Assembly: GCA_902783245.1 (NCBI GenBank)
Contig: CACZQF010000005.1
Coordinates: 1-38,282 of the forward strand
Length of the DNA: 38,282 bases
Origin: an uncultured Spirochaetaceae bacterium
Lineage (GTDB): Bacteria > Spirochaetota > Spirochaetia > Treponematales > Treponemataceae
Direction: 5' to 3'
Made by a program: the position numbers and the translations under genes. The notes under the pieces are model-generated. The model worked only from the letters and a program-made list of their open reading frames with translations, searched no databases and was not told the DNA's origin. This document shows positions 17,877 through 28,375 of the stretch, piece after piece. Every line of letters starts with the position of its first letter. Position 1 is the first letter of the stretch.

Positions 17877-20800
17877 TTAATCGGCCTCATCCTGATCAGG
17901 AGAAACAATTTCCTCCATCTGATCCTGAATCTCTTTCTCTTCGCGGCGCCGCTCCAGAATTTCTTCCATCTGAACGTCAAGATCCTTGTCAGAGGCATCA
18001 AACAGCTTTACATTTCTGTAATTCTTGATACCGGTACCAGCGGGAATCATATGGCCGATAACCACATTCTCTTTCAGACCGTGCAGACTGTCCTGCGCGC
18101 CGGAAATAGCCGCATTCGTAAGAACACGGGTCGTTTCCTGGAATGATGCAGCAGAGATGAATGAATCAATGTTCAGAGCAGCCTTTGTAATACCCTGGAA
18201 CATCGGCTGGGCAACCGCCGGCTGACCGCCTTCTGCAATAACCCTGCGGTTTTCTTCATGGAACCGATACTTATCCACCTGCTGGCCGTAAATAAAGTGC
18301 GTATCACCCACCGACATAATCTCAACCTTACGGAGCATCTGCCGGACGATAATACCGATATGCTTATCGTTGATCGCAACGCCCTGTGCACGATACACCT
18401 GCTGGATTTCATCCATCAGATAATTCTGCAGAGCATCCTCACCAAGGATCGCAAGAATATCATGCGGGCTCGGTGAACCGTCACAAAGCTGCTCACCAGC
18501 CTCAACCTTATCGCCATCACGCACGAGCATGCGCTTGTTAATCGGAACAAGATGCTCGTACACTTTGCCGAATTCATCCTCAACGGTCACAACACGCTTG
18601 CCTTTCGTAATACCCTTGAACTTGACCAAACCTGAGATCTTGGCAAGTACGCACGGATTCTTAGGCTTGCGGGCTTCAAACAGCTCAGAAACACGCGGCA
18701 GACCGGCCGTAATATCCTGAGACTTTGCAGCTTCCTTCGGGAACTTAGCCAGCGTAACGCCGGCCGCAACCGCCTGTTTGTCCTCCACCATCAGAATAGC
18801 ACCGGCAGGCAGATAATAACTGCCCAGCTCGTTACCGGCTTCATCGGTAATAAGAACACGCGGCTGTTTCTGTTCCTGATGCAGGTCGGTGATCACACGG
18901 TCAACTTTTCCGGTCTGTATATCAAGCTTCTCTTCCAGCGTAGAACCGGCGATAATATCCTCAAAGTGAACATAACCGTCGCTTTCAGCAATAATCGGTT
19001 CACTGAACGGATCAAATTCTCCAAGTCCCTGTCCGGCCTCGGTTATATCACCGGCCTTCACAAAGACAGTAGAACCGTTCGCAATCTCGATCTTCTGCTC
19101 ATTACCCATAAGGTATACAGCATCACCCATAACGCGCACAGTACCTGAAGCAACAGCTTTTACATTGCCGCCCTTACGAAGGACAATATCACTGTCCTTC
19201 ATCACACGGGTACCATCCTCAACGGCAGCCTTATCGCCTGCTGCAAGTTTTTCCTGAGACAGAATACGCGTAACAGACATGAAACCCTTACGAGTAAAGA
19301 GCCAGCTGCCGTCTTTTGTAACAACATGAGTACCGGCAACATCATTGATCAGCGCTGCAAACTTCAGAACGATGCGGTTCTCTTCCGTAGACTTTTCAGC
19401 AGCACCGCCGGAGTGGAACGTACGAAGCGTCAGCTGCGTACCAGGCTGACCGATAGACTGTGCGGCAATAACACCAACAGCCTCACCGATCTCCACAATC
19501 TTATTGCGGGCCAGATTCTGTCCATAGCACTTCACGCATACACCGTGCTTTGCTTCACACGTAAGCACAGTGCGGAGCTTCACTTTCTCAACACCAGCTT
19601 CTTCAATACGCTTTGCCAGCTCATCATCGATATATTCGTTGACATCACAGAGCACTTCACCAGTAATCGGATGAATAACACGCTCAATCGTGTAATGACC
19701 GACAATGCGGTCAGCCAGATGCACGATGATCTCATCGCCGTCTTTTATAGCACTGTAATCAATACCGTTGATCGTACCGCAGTCTTCTTCATTAACAACA
19801 ACATCCTGAGAAACATCTACCAGACGACGGGTCATATAACCTGCGTCAGCAGTCTTAAGAGCCGTATCAGACAAACCTTTACGGGCACCGTTCGTTGAGA
19901 TAAAGAATTCAATAACGGAAAGTCCTTCCTTAAAGTTTGACCGGATCGGGAGCTCAATAATATCACCGTTAGGTTTAGCCATAAGGCCGCGCATTGCAGC
20001 CAGCTGGGAAATCTGTTTCTTAGAACCACGAGCACCGGACTTTGCCATCATATAGATAGTATTGAAGCCATCTTTGTCCTTTGCCAGATTCTTCATCATG
20101 ATGTCGGTAAGCTCATCGTTTGCATGTGCCCATGTATCACAAACACGCTGATAGCGTTCCTCAGCAGTAAGAGTACCTTTACTATACTGCTTGACGATAT
20201 CCTCGACCTCCTTGTTTGCCCTATCAACAATCCGCTTCTTATCAGGAGGAACAATGATATCTTCCATAGACAGCGTAGCGCCATAGAACGTTGCATTCTT
20301 ATAACCGACAGCCTTAATAGCATCCAGCATCTGGATACAAAGCCACGGACCCTTATCATGGTACACACGTTCAACAAGCGCCTTAAGCTTTTTATCGCCC
20401 ATCTGCTCGTTTACATACTCAACCTCATCAGGCATAGCCTCGTTAAAGGCAAGCATACCGGCAGAAGTCTCAATGACCTTGCCATTGTACGGAGCTTTCA
20501 TAACAGGCACCTTGATGGCCGCCTGCCATTCAATGTTGCCGCTTTCGGCGGCCATGCGCACTTCATCGGCAGAGCTGAACCGTTTGCCGGTTCCACGGGC
20601 ATTAGGCTTAATGGAAGTCATATAATAGATTCCCAGAACCATATCCTGTGACGGATACACAATCGTATTACCGTTTGCAGGATCAAGGATGTTCCGGGCA
20701 GAAAGCAGAAGCGTCCAGCATTCCATTTGCGCAGCCTGCGTCAGCGGAACGTGGATAGCCATCTGGTCACCGTCAAAGTCAGCGTTAAATGACTTACATA

Positions 20801-22124
20801 CAAGCGGATGCAGCTTCAGAGCCTTGCCTTCAACCAGTACAGGCTCAAATGCAAGAATACCCAGACGGTGAAGCGTAGGAGCACGGTTAAGCATTACCGG
20901 ATGCTCACGTACAACCTCATCAAGGATGGCAAACACCTCAGGAGATTCCTGCTCAACAAGCATCTTAGCTTTTTTGATATTGAACACAACGTCCTTATCA
21001 ACAAGCCTTTTCATGATAAACGGCTTGAACAGCTCCAAAGCCATCTTGGTAGGCAGACCGCACTGCCACAGTTTAAGCTCAGGTCCGACAACAATTACAG
21101 AACGGCCGGAGTAGTCAACACGCTTACCCAGCAGGTTCTGGCGGAAACGTCCCTGCTTACCCTTGAGCATATCGCTGATAGATTTCAGAGGACGGTTGGA
21201 CGCACCTTTCACCACACGCTTGCGCTTGCTGTTGTCAAACAGCGCGTCGACAGCCTCCTGAAGCATGCGCTTTTCATTGCGGATAATAATGTCAGGAGCA
21301 GAAAGCTGCTGCAGCCTCTTCAGACGGTTGTTACGGTTGATGACGCGGCGGTACAGGTCATTCAGGTCAGACGTAGCAAAACGGCCGCCGTCAAGCTGTA
21401 CCATAGGACGCAGCTCCGGAGGAATAACCGGAACCACATCAAGGATCATCCAAGATGCTTTATTGCCAGAAGTGCGGAAATGCTCCACAATCTCAATACG
21501 TTTGAGCAGCCGTTTGTCGCTGCCAAGACCTTTTTCAATCATCTTTGCACGCAGCTCTGCCTGCAGTGCATCAAGATCAAGTCCTTCAAGCAGCGTTTTT
21601 ATCGCTTCGGCACCCATGCCGGCGGTAAATGAACCGCCATAGCGCTCCTGAGCTTCCATGTACTCATCTTCGCTCAAAAGCTGCATTTTCTTCAGATCCG
21701 TATCACCCGGATCAATTACGATATATTTTTCATAATACAGTACGGAGCGCAGAGCCGCTACCTGCAGATCAAGCAGCAATCCCATGCGGCTCGGAACTGA
21801 GCGGTAATACCAGATATGACTTACCGGAGCGGCAAGCTCGATATGACCGGTACGCTCACGGCGAACCTTAAAATGAGTAACCTCAACGCCACAGCGGTCG
21901 CAGATAACGCCCTTATACCGGATAGACTTGAATTTTCCGCAGTAGCACTCCCATTCCTTGGTAGTACCGAAAATACGCTCACAGAAAAGACCGTCCCGCT
22001 CCGGGCGCAGTGTTCTATAATTTATGGTTTCAGGCTTCTTTACCTCACCATATGACCATGCACGGATGGTATCGGGTGAGGCAAGTTTTATTTTCAGACT
22101 ATCAAAATCCTGAATATCACGCAT
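17877..22124 (-). CDS. rpoC: DNA-directed RNA polymerase subunit beta'
   Basis: 1415 residues. The N-terminal zinc site has Cys60, Cys62, Cys75 and Cys78. The catalytic magnesium motif [12 protein letters not shown] is present near residue 445-455, and the second zinc site is visible in [16 protein letters not shown], followed by [20 protein letters not shown] and TLRTFHSGG of the trigger-loop region. The C-terminal part ([20 protein letters not shown], then [12 protein letters not shown]) is complete. The ATG at 22124 has AGGAG about 12 bases upstream, a rather long spacing. It follows rpoB after 96 bases that contain two hairpins. Confidence 0.99.
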   Translation of the reverse strand: MRDIQDFDSLKIKLASPDTIRAWSYGEVKKPETINYRTLRPERDGLFCERIFGTTKEWECYCGKFKSIRYKGVICDRCGVEVTHFKVRRERTGHIELAAPVSHIWYYRSVPSRMGLLLDLQVAALRSVLYYEKYIVIDPGDTDLKKMQLLSEDEYMEAQERYGGSFTAGMGAEAIKTLLEGLDLDALQAELRAKMIEKGLGSDKRLLKRIEIVEHFRTSGNKASWMILDVVPVIPPELRPMVQLDGGRFATSDLNDLYRRVINRNNRLKRLQQLSAPDIIIRNEKRMLQEAVDALFDNSKRKRVVKGASNRPLKSISDMLKGKQGRFRQNLLGKRVDYSGRSVIVVGPELKLWQCGLPTKMALELFKPFIMKRLVDKDVVFNIKKAKMLVEQESPEVFAILDEVVREHPVMLNRAPTLHRLGILAFEPVLVEGKALKLHPLVCKSFNADFDGDQMAIHVPLTQAAQMECWTLLLSARNILDPANGNTIVYPSQDMVLGIYYMTSIKPNARGTGKRFSSADEVRMAAESGNIEWQAAIKVPVMKAPYNGKVIETSAGMLAFNEAMPDEVEYVNEQMGDKKLKALVERVYHDKGPWLCIQMLDAIKAVGYKNATFYGATLSMEDIIVPPDKKRIVDRANKEVEDIVKQYSKGTLTAEERYQRVCDTWAHANDELTDIMMKNLAKDKDGFNTIYMMAKSGARGSKKQISQLAAMRGLMAKPNGDIIELPIRSNFKEGLSVIEFFISTNGARKGLSDTALKTADAGYMTRRLVDVSQDVVVNEEDCGTINGIDYSAIKDGDEIIVHLADRIVGHYTIERVIHPITGEVLCDVNEYIDDELAKRIEEAGVEKVKLRTVLTCEAKHGVCVKCYGQNLARNKIVEIGEAVGVIAAQSIGQPGTQLTLRTFHSGGAAEKSTEENRIVLKFAALINDVAGTHVVTKDGSWLFTRKGFMSVTRILSQEKLAAGDKAAVEDGTRVMKDSDIVLRKGGNVKAVASGTVRVMGDAVYLMGNEQKIEIANGSTVFVKAGDITEAGQGLGEFDPFSEPIIAESDGYVHFEDIIAGSTLEEKLDIQTGKVDRVITDLHQEQKQPRVLITDEAGNELGSYYLPAGAILMVEDKQAVAAGVTLAKFPKEAAKSQDITAGLPRVSELFEARKPKNPCVLAKISGLVKFKGITKGKRVVTVEDEFGKVYEHLVPINKRMLVRDGDKVEAGEQLCDGSPSPHDILAILGEDALQNYLMDEIQQVYRAQGVAINDKHIGIIVRQMLRKVEIMSVGDTHFIYGQQVDKYRFHEENRRVIAEGGQPAVAQPMFQGITKAALNIDSFISAASFQETTRVLTNAAISGAQDSLHGLKENVVIGHMIPAGTGIKNYRNVKLFDASDKDLDVQMEEILERRREEKEIQDQMEEIVSPDQDEAD

Positions 22125-22147
22125 ATGTATGCTTTCTCCTATATAAT

Positions 22148-22208
22148 CCGCGATACTGCGCGGAAGTACAGCCAGCCGGCTCCGGATACTGCATTCTGCA
22201 GTTCCGGA
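22148..22208 (-). promoter_or_regulatory. Two hairpins in the rpoB-rpoC spacer
   Basis: A 12-bp stem interrupted by a single bulged base pairs 22181-22193 with 22197-22208 around a three-base loop (arms TCCGGA plus ACTGCA with TGCAGT plus TCCGGA). A second stem pairs CCGCG (22148-22152) with CGCGG (22159-22163). Neither has a U-tract. They could be processing sites or stabilise the message between the two polymerase subunit genes. Confidence 0.5.
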
Positions 22209-22220
22209 AGACCGTCCTGA

Positions 22221-25200
22221 TTATGCATTCTCTTTGTCAAAACCTGATGACGCTTTGTCAATCAGTTCCTGATCACGCTCCGTCAAAGCAATCTGCTTGC
22301 CCTTTGCGTCATAGATCGTAAAATCAAGCGCAAGGCCGCGCAGTTCCTGTACCAGAACGTTGAAAGACTCAGGCACACCTGCAGGCGTTGAAGGATCACC
22401 CTTAACGATAGACTCATAGATCTTTGAACGTCCGTTCATATCGTCAGACTTGATCGTCATCATCTCCTGCAGCGTATTCGCAGCGCCATACGCCTCAAGC
22501 GCCCAAACTTCCATCTCACCCAGACGCTGACCGCCGAACTGAGCTTTACCGCCGAGCGGCTGCTGGGTAACCAGAGAATACGGACCGGTTGACCGGGCAT
22601 GCATCTTGTCATCAACAAGGTGATGCAGTTTAAGGAAGTAGATAACACCGACAAATACCGGATTTACGAACGGCTCGCCTGTGCGGCCGTCACGAACAAT
22701 CTGCTTACAGTCAGCGTTCAAACCGGCTTCATGCAGTTTCTCCGCAATCTGTTCCTGTGACGGCGTCTGGAATGCAGGGCATTCGTAATACTGGTTCAGC
22801 AGCTTACCTGCGATACCCAGCTCAGACTCCATGATCTGACCGATATTCATACGGGAAGGAACACCAAGCGGGTTCAGACATACATCAAGCGGTGTACCAT
22901 CCTCCAGATACGGCATATCCTCGACCGGCAGAATGCGGGCAACAACACCCTTATTTCCGTGACGTCCGGCCATCTTATCGCCTTCGCACAGCTTACGTTT
23001 GTTGGCAATAAGAACCTTCACCACTTCGTCAACACCGGGATTCAGATCGTCGCCTTCCGTGCGGCGCATACGCTGCACGTCAATAACGACGCCTTCAACG
23101 CCATGAGGCACGCGCAAAGAAGAATCGCGCACTTCCTTAGCCTTTTCACCGAATATAGAATTCAGCAGCTTGAACTCAGGCGTAGTCTCCGTCTCGCTCT
23201 TGGGGGTAACCTTGCCCACAAGAATATCGCCGGAATGAACTTTTGCACCGATGCGGATAATACCTTCTGAATCAAGATTATCAAGCGCTTTTTCAGCAGT
23301 ATTAGGAACATCACGCGTAATCTTTTCAGGACCAAGCTTAGTCTCACGGATCTCAGTGGGGAATTCCTTGATATGGATAGAAGTATACATATCCTCTTTC
23401 ACCACGCGCTGTGAAATCAAAACCGCATCCTCATAGTTATAGCCGTTCCACGGCACAAAGCCTACCAGCAGGTTCCGGCCGAGCGCAAGCTCGCCGTTGA
23501 ATGTGGCAGGACCGTCAGCAAGCACCGCACCGGCGGCAACTTTTTCACCGACATCCACCGTAGGACGCTGATGATAACAAGTATCCTGGTTCGTACGCTG
23601 ATATTTAAGCAGCGTATACACATCCTCGATACCGTCCTCAGGATTATCAGGCTTAACCTTAATACAGCTGCTGGTTACCCAGGTAACCGTACCGGCATGC
23701 TTTGCCTTGACCAGAACGCCGGAATCGTACGCACACTTCTTTTCCATGCCGGTTCCAACATACGGAGGCTCCGGGAACAGAAGCGGAACGCCCTGACGCT
23801 GCATGTTACAGCCCATCAAAGCACGGTTAGCATCATCATGCTCCAGGAACGGAACAAGGGCAGCGGATACAGAAATAACCTGGCGCGGAGAAACGTCCAT
23901 ATACTGCACGTCTTTGGCATCACGCTGCGTATAGTTACCGTGGTTGCGGCAGGAAATCATTTCAGTGGCAAATGAACCGTCGGCTTTCATACCTTCGGAC
24001 ACCTGTCCGATAAAGTACTTATCCTCATCCATTGCGGACAGATACTCAATCTTATCAGTCGCCTTACCGTTCTCAATCTTGCGGTACGGAGCCTCAAGGA
24101 ATCCGTATTCATTCACTTTGGTATAAATAGCCAGAGAAACGATCAGACCGATATTCGGACCTTCAGGAGTCTCGATCGGGCACATACGGCCGTAATGAGA
24201 ATAGTGAACGTCACGAACTTCAAAGCCTGCGCGGTCACGTGACAGACCGCCCGGACCAAGAGCGTTAAGTCTGCGCTTATGAGTCAGCTCAGCAAGCGGG
24301 TTAACCTGATCCATAAACTGTGACAGCTGGCTTGAGCCGAAGAATTCTTTGATCGCAGCGACGATCGGTTTAATAGAAATAAGATCCTGAGGCTTCATGG
24401 TCTCAGTCTCTTTCAGGCTCATGCGCTCCTTGGCAATGCGCTCCATGCGGCTGAACGCCGTCTTGAGCTGATTGGTCATCAGCTCGCCCACAGAACGAAT
24501 ACGGCGGTTACCCAGATGATCGATATCATCAACAAGCTCATCACCGATATACACTTTCATCAGAAACTTCATCGTTTCAATGATATCGTCCTTTACAAGC
24601 GTATGATCTTCAACAGGCTCTTTATAATCAAATTTCTTATTCAGCTTATAGCGGCCGACGCGTCCCAGATCATAGCGGCGCAGAGAGAAGAACATGGAGT
24701 TCAGATCCTTTTCAGCAGCCTCCACCGTAATCGGTTCGCCGGGCATCAAAATGGCATATACAGCAGCAAGTGCATCCTCTTTCGTAGGCTCGTCGCTTTC
24801 CGAACCTTCCTTTACATAGCGGATATCCTCGCGCTCAAAACAGTTGATGATAATCTCTGAAGCCAGAGACTCATTCACATCATCCTTGTTCTTGCGGGTA
24901 TCAAACTTGATGACACAGATTTCTTTTACACCGTTGGCGATCAGGTCATCAATATCATGCAGATGCAGCCGTTCGCCGGCGCGGAACAGCCGTTTTTCCT
25001 CACCAGTCTCCGCATTTTTCACCATAACAGGGCTGGCAAGCACCTTATCCACCAGCGCGTTCTTAGACTCGCTGTCGGTCGGCACAGCCGTCATCTCGGT
25101 CATATAGAAACAGCGGATAATCTCCTCGCGGGAAGAATAGCCGAGCGCACGCAGGAAAATCGTACCAAGAATCTTCTTCTTGCGGTCAATCTTCGCATAG

Positions 25201-25763
25201 ATCAGCGCCTTTTTCTGGTCAATCTCAAATTCCAGCCATGAGCCGCGGTACGGAATGATACGGCTGCCCCACACGCCTTTGTCATGATTGAAAATAACGC
25301 CCGGAGAGCGGTGGATCTGAGAAACGACGACACGCTCAGCACCATTAATAACAAAGGTACCGCGGTCAGTCATGAGCGGAATATCGCCCATATATATATC
25401 TTTCTGAAGGATAGCGCCGGTCTGAAGGAAATTCAGATTGATGCGGGCCTTGAGCGGAACCGCATAGGTAAGCCCCTTCTGTTTACATTCAAGCTCTGAG
25501 AATTTTATATTCTTGGTATCAAGTTCATAGAATTCATATTCAAGAACCATGTTGCCGTCAGGACTTTCAATAGGAAATGTTGAGGTGAAAGCTTCCTGAA
25601 GACCCTGATTTTCCAGCGGCTCATGTTTGTCCAGCTTTTTTTTCTGTAAAAAACTCTCGTAGGAAGATGTCTGGATATCGATAAGATCGGGAACTTCCAT
25701 AAACTGCTGAATATCTTTCCCGAAATACTGACGGTTAATCGTCCGACTTTTTGCGAACATCAA
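22221..25763 (-). CDS. rpoB: DNA-directed RNA polymerase subunit beta
   Basis: 1180 residues. The rifampicin-pocket region reads [20 protein letters not shown] followed by [20 protein letters not shown], and the catalytic-region motifs [17 protein letters not shown] and [20 protein letters not shown] are intact. The residue equivalent to E. coli Ser531 is Asn (residue 500 here, codon 24264-24266). Two adjacent ATGs (25763 and 25760) could start it; AGGGGG is five and eight bases upstream respectively. It follows a 268-base hairpin-rich gap after rplL. Confidence 0.99.
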   Translation of the reverse strand: MMFAKSRTINRQYFGKDIQQFMEVPDLIDIQTSSYESFLQKKKLDKHEPLENQGLQEAFTSTFPIESPDGNMVLEYEFYELDTKNIKFSELECKQKGLTYAVPLKARINLNFLQTGAILQKDIYMGDIPLMTDRGTFVINGAERVVVSQIHRSPGVIFNHDKGVWGSRIIPYRGSWLEFEIDQKKALIYAKIDRKKKILGTIFLRALGYSSREEIIRCFYMTEMTAVPTDSESKNALVDKVLASPVMVKNAETGEEKRLFRAGERLHLHDIDDLIANGVKEICVIKFDTRKNKDDVNESLASEIIINCFEREDIRYVKEGSESDEPTKEDALAAVYAILMPGEPITVEAAEKDLNSMFFSLRRYDLGRVGRYKLNKKFDYKEPVEDHTLVKDDIIETMKFLMKVYIGDELVDDIDHLGNRRIRSVGELMTNQLKTAFSRMERIAKERMSLKETETMKPQDLISIKPIVAAIKEFFGSSQLSQFMDQVNPLAELTHKRRLNALGPGGLSRDRAGFEVRDVHYSHYGRMCPIETPEGPNIGLIVSLAIYTKVNEYGFLEAPYRKIENGKATDKIEYLSAMDEDKYFIGQVSEGMKADGSFATEMISCRNHGNYTQRDAKDVQYMDVSPRQVISVSAALVPFLEHDDANRALMGCNMQRQGVPLLFPEPPYVGTGMEKKCAYDSGVLVKAKHAGTVTWVTSSCIKVKPDNPEDGIEDVYTLLKYQRTNQDTCYHQRPTVDVGEKVAAGAVLADGPATFNGELALGRNLLVGFVPWNGYNYEDAVLISQRVVKEDMYTSIHIKEFPTEIRETKLGPEKITRDVPNTAEKALDNLDSEGIIRIGAKVHSGDILVGKVTPKSETETTPEFKLLNSIFGEKAKEVRDSSLRVPHGVEGVVIDVQRMRRTEGDDLNPGVDEVVKVLIANKRKLCEGDKMAGRHGNKGVVARILPVEDMPYLEDGTPLDVCLNPLGVPSRMNIGQIMESELGIAGKLLNQYYECPAFQTPSQEQIAEKLHEAGLNADCKQIVRDGRTGEPFVNPVFVGVIYFLKLHHLVDDKMHARSTGPYSLVTQQPLGGKAQFGGQRLGEMEVWALEAYGAANTLQEMMTIKSDDMNGRSKIYESIVKGDPSTPAGVPESFNVLVQELRGLALDFTIYDAKGKQIALTERDQELIDKASSGFDKENA

Positions 25764-26031
25764 AACCCCCTGATAATGAGTTTGCAGGTCAAGTCCGGCT
25801 ACATGAAGGAAACTCCGTCACAGCACCAAAACTTCTGCAGGTGGGTATACTGCCGGGCCGCCGGGTGGCGCACCCTTACAATTTTAATAAACACACAAAA
25901 GCTGCCGGAAAACAGAATCCTGCTGTCCGGCAGCTTTATATAGGCCGCGTGAGCGGCCTTAACAGTTTCTATCCATAGGAAGGACAGAACTGTATGAGCT
26001 GCACCGTCTCAGACGGTGCAGGTGAAATCAC
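25764..26031 (-). promoter_or_regulatory. Structured rplL-rpoB intergenic region, probable attenuator/processing region
   Basis: Four inverted repeats lie in 268 bases. In minus-strand order: a 10-bp perfect stem with a 3-base loop (25999-26008 with 26012-26021) right after rplL; a 9-bp stem with one bulge (25962-25970 with 25986-25993); GGCCGC/GCGGCC (25943-25958); and a 12-bp perfect stem (25898-25909 with 25926-25937) followed by a short U-rich run. In E. coli the equivalent gap holds an attenuator and an RNase III site that lower rpoBC relative to the ribosomal proteins. A similar role is likely here. Confidence 0.6.
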
Positions 26032-26412
26032 TTATTTCTTGCTGGCTTCGCCGCCGGCAGCAGCGATATCAGCGATCATCTTGTCGGCATCAGCCTTGCT
26101 TACGCCTTCCTTAAGAACCTTCGGTGCGCCCTCAACCAGAGCTTTTGCCTCACCAAGACCCAGACCGGTGATTGCGCGGACAGCCTTGATAACAGCAATC
26201 TTTTTAGCTGCATCGAATTTTTCAAGAGTAACGGTGAACTCAGTCTGCTCTTCAGCTGCAGGACCTGCAGCGGCACCAGCTGCTGCAACTGCAACAGGGG
26301 CAGCGGCCGTTACGCCGAATTTCTCTTCCATAGCCTTTACCAGCTCAGAAGCTTCCAGAACCGTCATGTTAGCGATCGCATCAAGGATCTCGTCTTTTGT
26401 TAAAGCTGCCAT
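26032..26412 (-). CDS. rplL: 50S ribosomal protein L7/L12
   Basis: 126 residues. The N-terminal dimerisation helices ([31 protein letters not shown]), an Ala-rich hinge and the C-terminal domain ([40 protein letters not shown]) are all present. It is the multicopy stalk protein that recruits EF-Tu and EF-G. It is separated from rplJ by a 98-base spacer with hairpins, which may help set its excess over L10. Confidence 0.98.
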   Translation of the reverse strand: MAALTKDEILDAIANMTVLEASELVKAMEEKFGVTAAAPVAVAAAGAAAGPAAEEQTEFTVTLEKFDAAKKIAVIKAVRAITGLGLGEAKALVEGAPKVLKEGVSKADADKMIADIAAAGGEASKK

Positions 26413-26443
26413 ATTGTCTTCTCCATTAAAATAGGTAATTTAC

Positions 26444-26501
26444 GCCGCTCCGCGGCATGTTATACGTACGGACAGTCGACAGCAAAGAAGCCTGACCGTA
26501 C
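26444..26501 (-). promoter_or_regulatory. Hairpins in the rplJ-rplL spacer
   Basis: A 10-bp stem with one mismatch (26466-26475 with 26492-26501, 16-base loop) starts about 9 bases after the rplJ stop, and a short GC-rich stem (GCCGC, 26444-26448, with GCGGC, 26452-26456) follows. These sit where extra translation or stability of rplL could be set. No promoter hexamers of quality were seen. Confidence 0.45.
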
Positions 26502-26510
26502 CAAAAGAAG

Positions 26511-27059
26511 CTATTGTGCGTCTGCAGCAGCATCTGCTGCCGGAGCGGCACCGCCCTCTTTTTCTTTCTTTTCTGCATATGCCTTCAAAGTAGCAGCCAG
26601 CTGACGTGCAGGACCGTTGATTGCAGACATAAGCATGGCGATGAGCTGCTTCTTTCCAGGAACCTTTGAGAAGGCTTCTACCTTAGCAGCGTCATACACC
26701 TGATTCTCGACTACAGCGCCTTTTACAGCCAGAGCCGGAACATCTTTTGCAAAATCAAACATCACTTTGGCAGCAACGTTTGAATCTTCCTTTACCATTG
26801 CGATAGCCGTGGGGCCTTTCAGATATTCAGCCACATCGGTAATCTTTTTTTCCTCGAAAGCGATGCGCGCAAAGTTATTCTTCATAACCTTCAGCACAGC
26901 ATCCTTTTCGCGGAGCTTGTCACGCAGACTTGTAATCTGCTCTACTGTAAGGCCGCGGAAATCTACAAAGATAAAATCATTGTAGCCTTCCATTGCCTGT
27001 TTCGCCGCTTCAATAGCAGCGCTTTTGGCGGGCTGTACTTTCTTTGCTCTGATAGCCAT
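26511..27059 (-). CDS. rplJ: 50S ribosomal protein L10
   Basis: 182 residues. It matches L10 through AAKQAMEGYNDFIFVDFRGL, TVEQITSLRDKLREKDAVLK and VMKNNFARIAF, with the C-terminal helix that carries L7/L12 dimers and an Ala/Lys-rich tail. Its ATG at 27059 overlaps the rplA stop as TAATG, so there is no room for the separate L10 leader that usually regulates this gene. Translation is probably coupled to L1. Confidence 0.97.
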   Translation of the reverse strand: MAIRAKKVQPAKSAAIEAAKQAMEGYNDFIFVDFRGLTVEQITSLRDKLREKDAVLKVMKNNFARIAFEEKKITDVAEYLKGPTAIAMVKEDSNVAAKVMFDFAKDVPALAVKGAVVENQVYDAAKVEAFSKVPGKKQLIAMLMSAINGPARQLAATLKAYAEKKEKEGGAAPAADAAADAQ

Positions 27060-27748
27060 TATTTCGTCCCTCCGCTGTTTTCATTATATTCAACCCAAAC
27101 GCCGGGGCCCATAGTTGAGCTTACGGACACGCTCTGGACGAACACACCCTTCACATCAGAAGGACGCTTGCGTACAACCTCAGAAAGAAGCGTAGATACG
27201 TTCTCCGCAACCTTTGCAGGATCCATAGAAACCTTACCTACAGCAATGTGAACCACGCCGCCTTTGTCAGCGCGGAACTCAGTGCGGCCTTTCTTCAGCT
27301 CAGCAATAGCCTGAGCAATGTCGTTCGTAACGGTTCCGGTTTTCGGGTTAGGCATAAGACCTTTGCGGCCCAAAACCATACCAAGACGGCCGACATCTTT
27401 CATCATATCGGGAGTAGCGACAGCGATATCAAAATCAAGCCAGCCGCCCTTTACCTTTTCAACATACTCTTCACCAGCAAAGGCTGCACCTGCATCCAGA
27501 GCTTCCTTTACGCGGCTTTCCTTACAGAAAACCAGGACTTTCTTCTCAGCCTTGAACTGATTGGGGAATACAAGCGTGTCACGTACTGACTGGCTTTTGC
27601 CCAGATTAAGAGAAATATGAGCCTCAACCGTTTCGTCAAACTTGGCATACTTCATATCCTGCACCATCTTACAGGCAGAAGATACATCATATTTTTTTGA
27701 AAGATCAAACTTCGCCAGTGAGGCGCGATATTGTTTTCCGTGTTTCAT
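27059..27748 (-). CDS. rplA: 50S ribosomal protein L1
   Basis: 229 residues. It contains [40 protein letters not shown] and [20 protein letters not shown], the standard L1 signatures. L1 forms the mobile stalk that moves E-site tRNA, and in many bacteria represses the L11-L1 message by binding an rRNA-like site. rplK ends one base before its ATG. Confidence 0.98.
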   Translation of the reverse strand: MKHGKQYRASLAKFDLSKKYDVSSACKMVQDMKYAKFDETVEAHISLNLGKSQSVRDTLVFPNQFKAEKKVLVFCKESRVKEALDAGAAFAGEEYVEKVKGGWLDFDIAVATPDMMKDVGRLGMVLGRKGLMPNPKTGTVTNDIAQAIAELKKGRTEFRADKGGVVHIAVGKVSMDPAKVAENVSTLLSEVVRKRPSDVKGVFVQSVSVSSTMGPGVWVEYNENSGGTK

Positions 27749-27749
27749 A

Positions 27750-28181
27750 TCAGTGCTCCACCTCTACGCCCATACTGCGTGCAGTACCGGCAATGATTTT
27801 TTTTGCAGCTTCCAGATCATTCGCATTGATGTCGGGCATCTTTGTTTTTGCAATCTCTTCAAGAGCCTGCTTTGAAAGTGTACCGACTTTGTTGCGCAGC
27901 GGATTACCGGAGCCCTTATCAAGCTTCAGCGCTTTTTTGATAAGAACAGCTGCGGGCGGGGTTTTCAGAACAAATGTAAACGTTTTGTCCTGATACACAG
28001 TAATAATGACAGGGATAATCAGGCCTTTTTCCATCTTTGCAGTAGCATCATTGAACTGCTTTACAAAGTTGGGAGCACTGACACCGTGAGGTCCCAGAGC
28101 GGGGCCGATAGGCGGAGCAGGAGTCGCAGATCCTGCAGGGCACTGCAGTTTAATAACAGCGGTTACCTTTTTCTTAGCCAT
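27750..28181 (-). CDS. rplK: 50S ribosomal protein L11
   Basis: 143 residues. Signatures: [40 protein letters not shown] and the C-terminal domain ([40 protein letters not shown]). L11 is at the GTPase-associated centre and is the binding site partner for thiostrepton-type antibiotics. The ATG at 28181 follows a 194-base structured leader. Confidence 0.98.
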   Translation of the reverse strand: MAKKKVTAVIKLQCPAGSATPAPPIGPALGPHGVSAPNFVKQFNDATAKMEKGLIIPVIITVYQDKTFTFVLKTPPAAVLIKKALKLDKGSGNPLRNKVGTLSKQALEEIAKTKMPDINANDLEAAKKIIAGTARSMGVEVEH

Positions 28182-28375
28182 ACAAAAAAACTCCTTTATT
28201 GGTATGATCAGGCCGGACTTTACAGTCTCAGACCGTCTCTAGCGGAGCGCCTTGATCCGACGGACATGCGCTCCTCCCAAAAAACAGGAAAATCTTCCTG
28301 AATATTGCAACTATAAAAGAACGTGTAAAGGAAACCCCGAAAAGCAACGGACGCAGATTTTCGGGGCACCTTCGA
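28182..28375 (-). promoter_or_regulatory. Structured nusG-rplK spacer: attenuator-like stem and possible L1 leader
   Basis: Right after nusG a perfect 9-bp stem (CCCCGAAAA, 28335-28343, with TTTTCGGGG, 28358-28366) is followed on the minus strand by a pyrimidine-rich U-containing run, like a weak terminator. Nearer rplK, GATCA and GGC pair with GCC and TGATC (about 28206-28257, one bulged base), closing a domain with a GACT-GTAA-AGTC hairpin inside; GGAGCGC/GCGCTCC offers an alternative pairing. Such a switch would suit autoregulation of L11-L1, but no L1 site is proven. No good promoter was seen. Confidence 0.5.

Noticed and set aside
20808-21632. A 274-residue ORF opposite rpoC
   Set aside because: It lies entirely antisense to the conserved rpoC coding sequence and has no recognisable domain; it is a shadow of codon bias. 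The same holds for 12299-12886 opposite rplB and 19326-19898 opposite rpoC.
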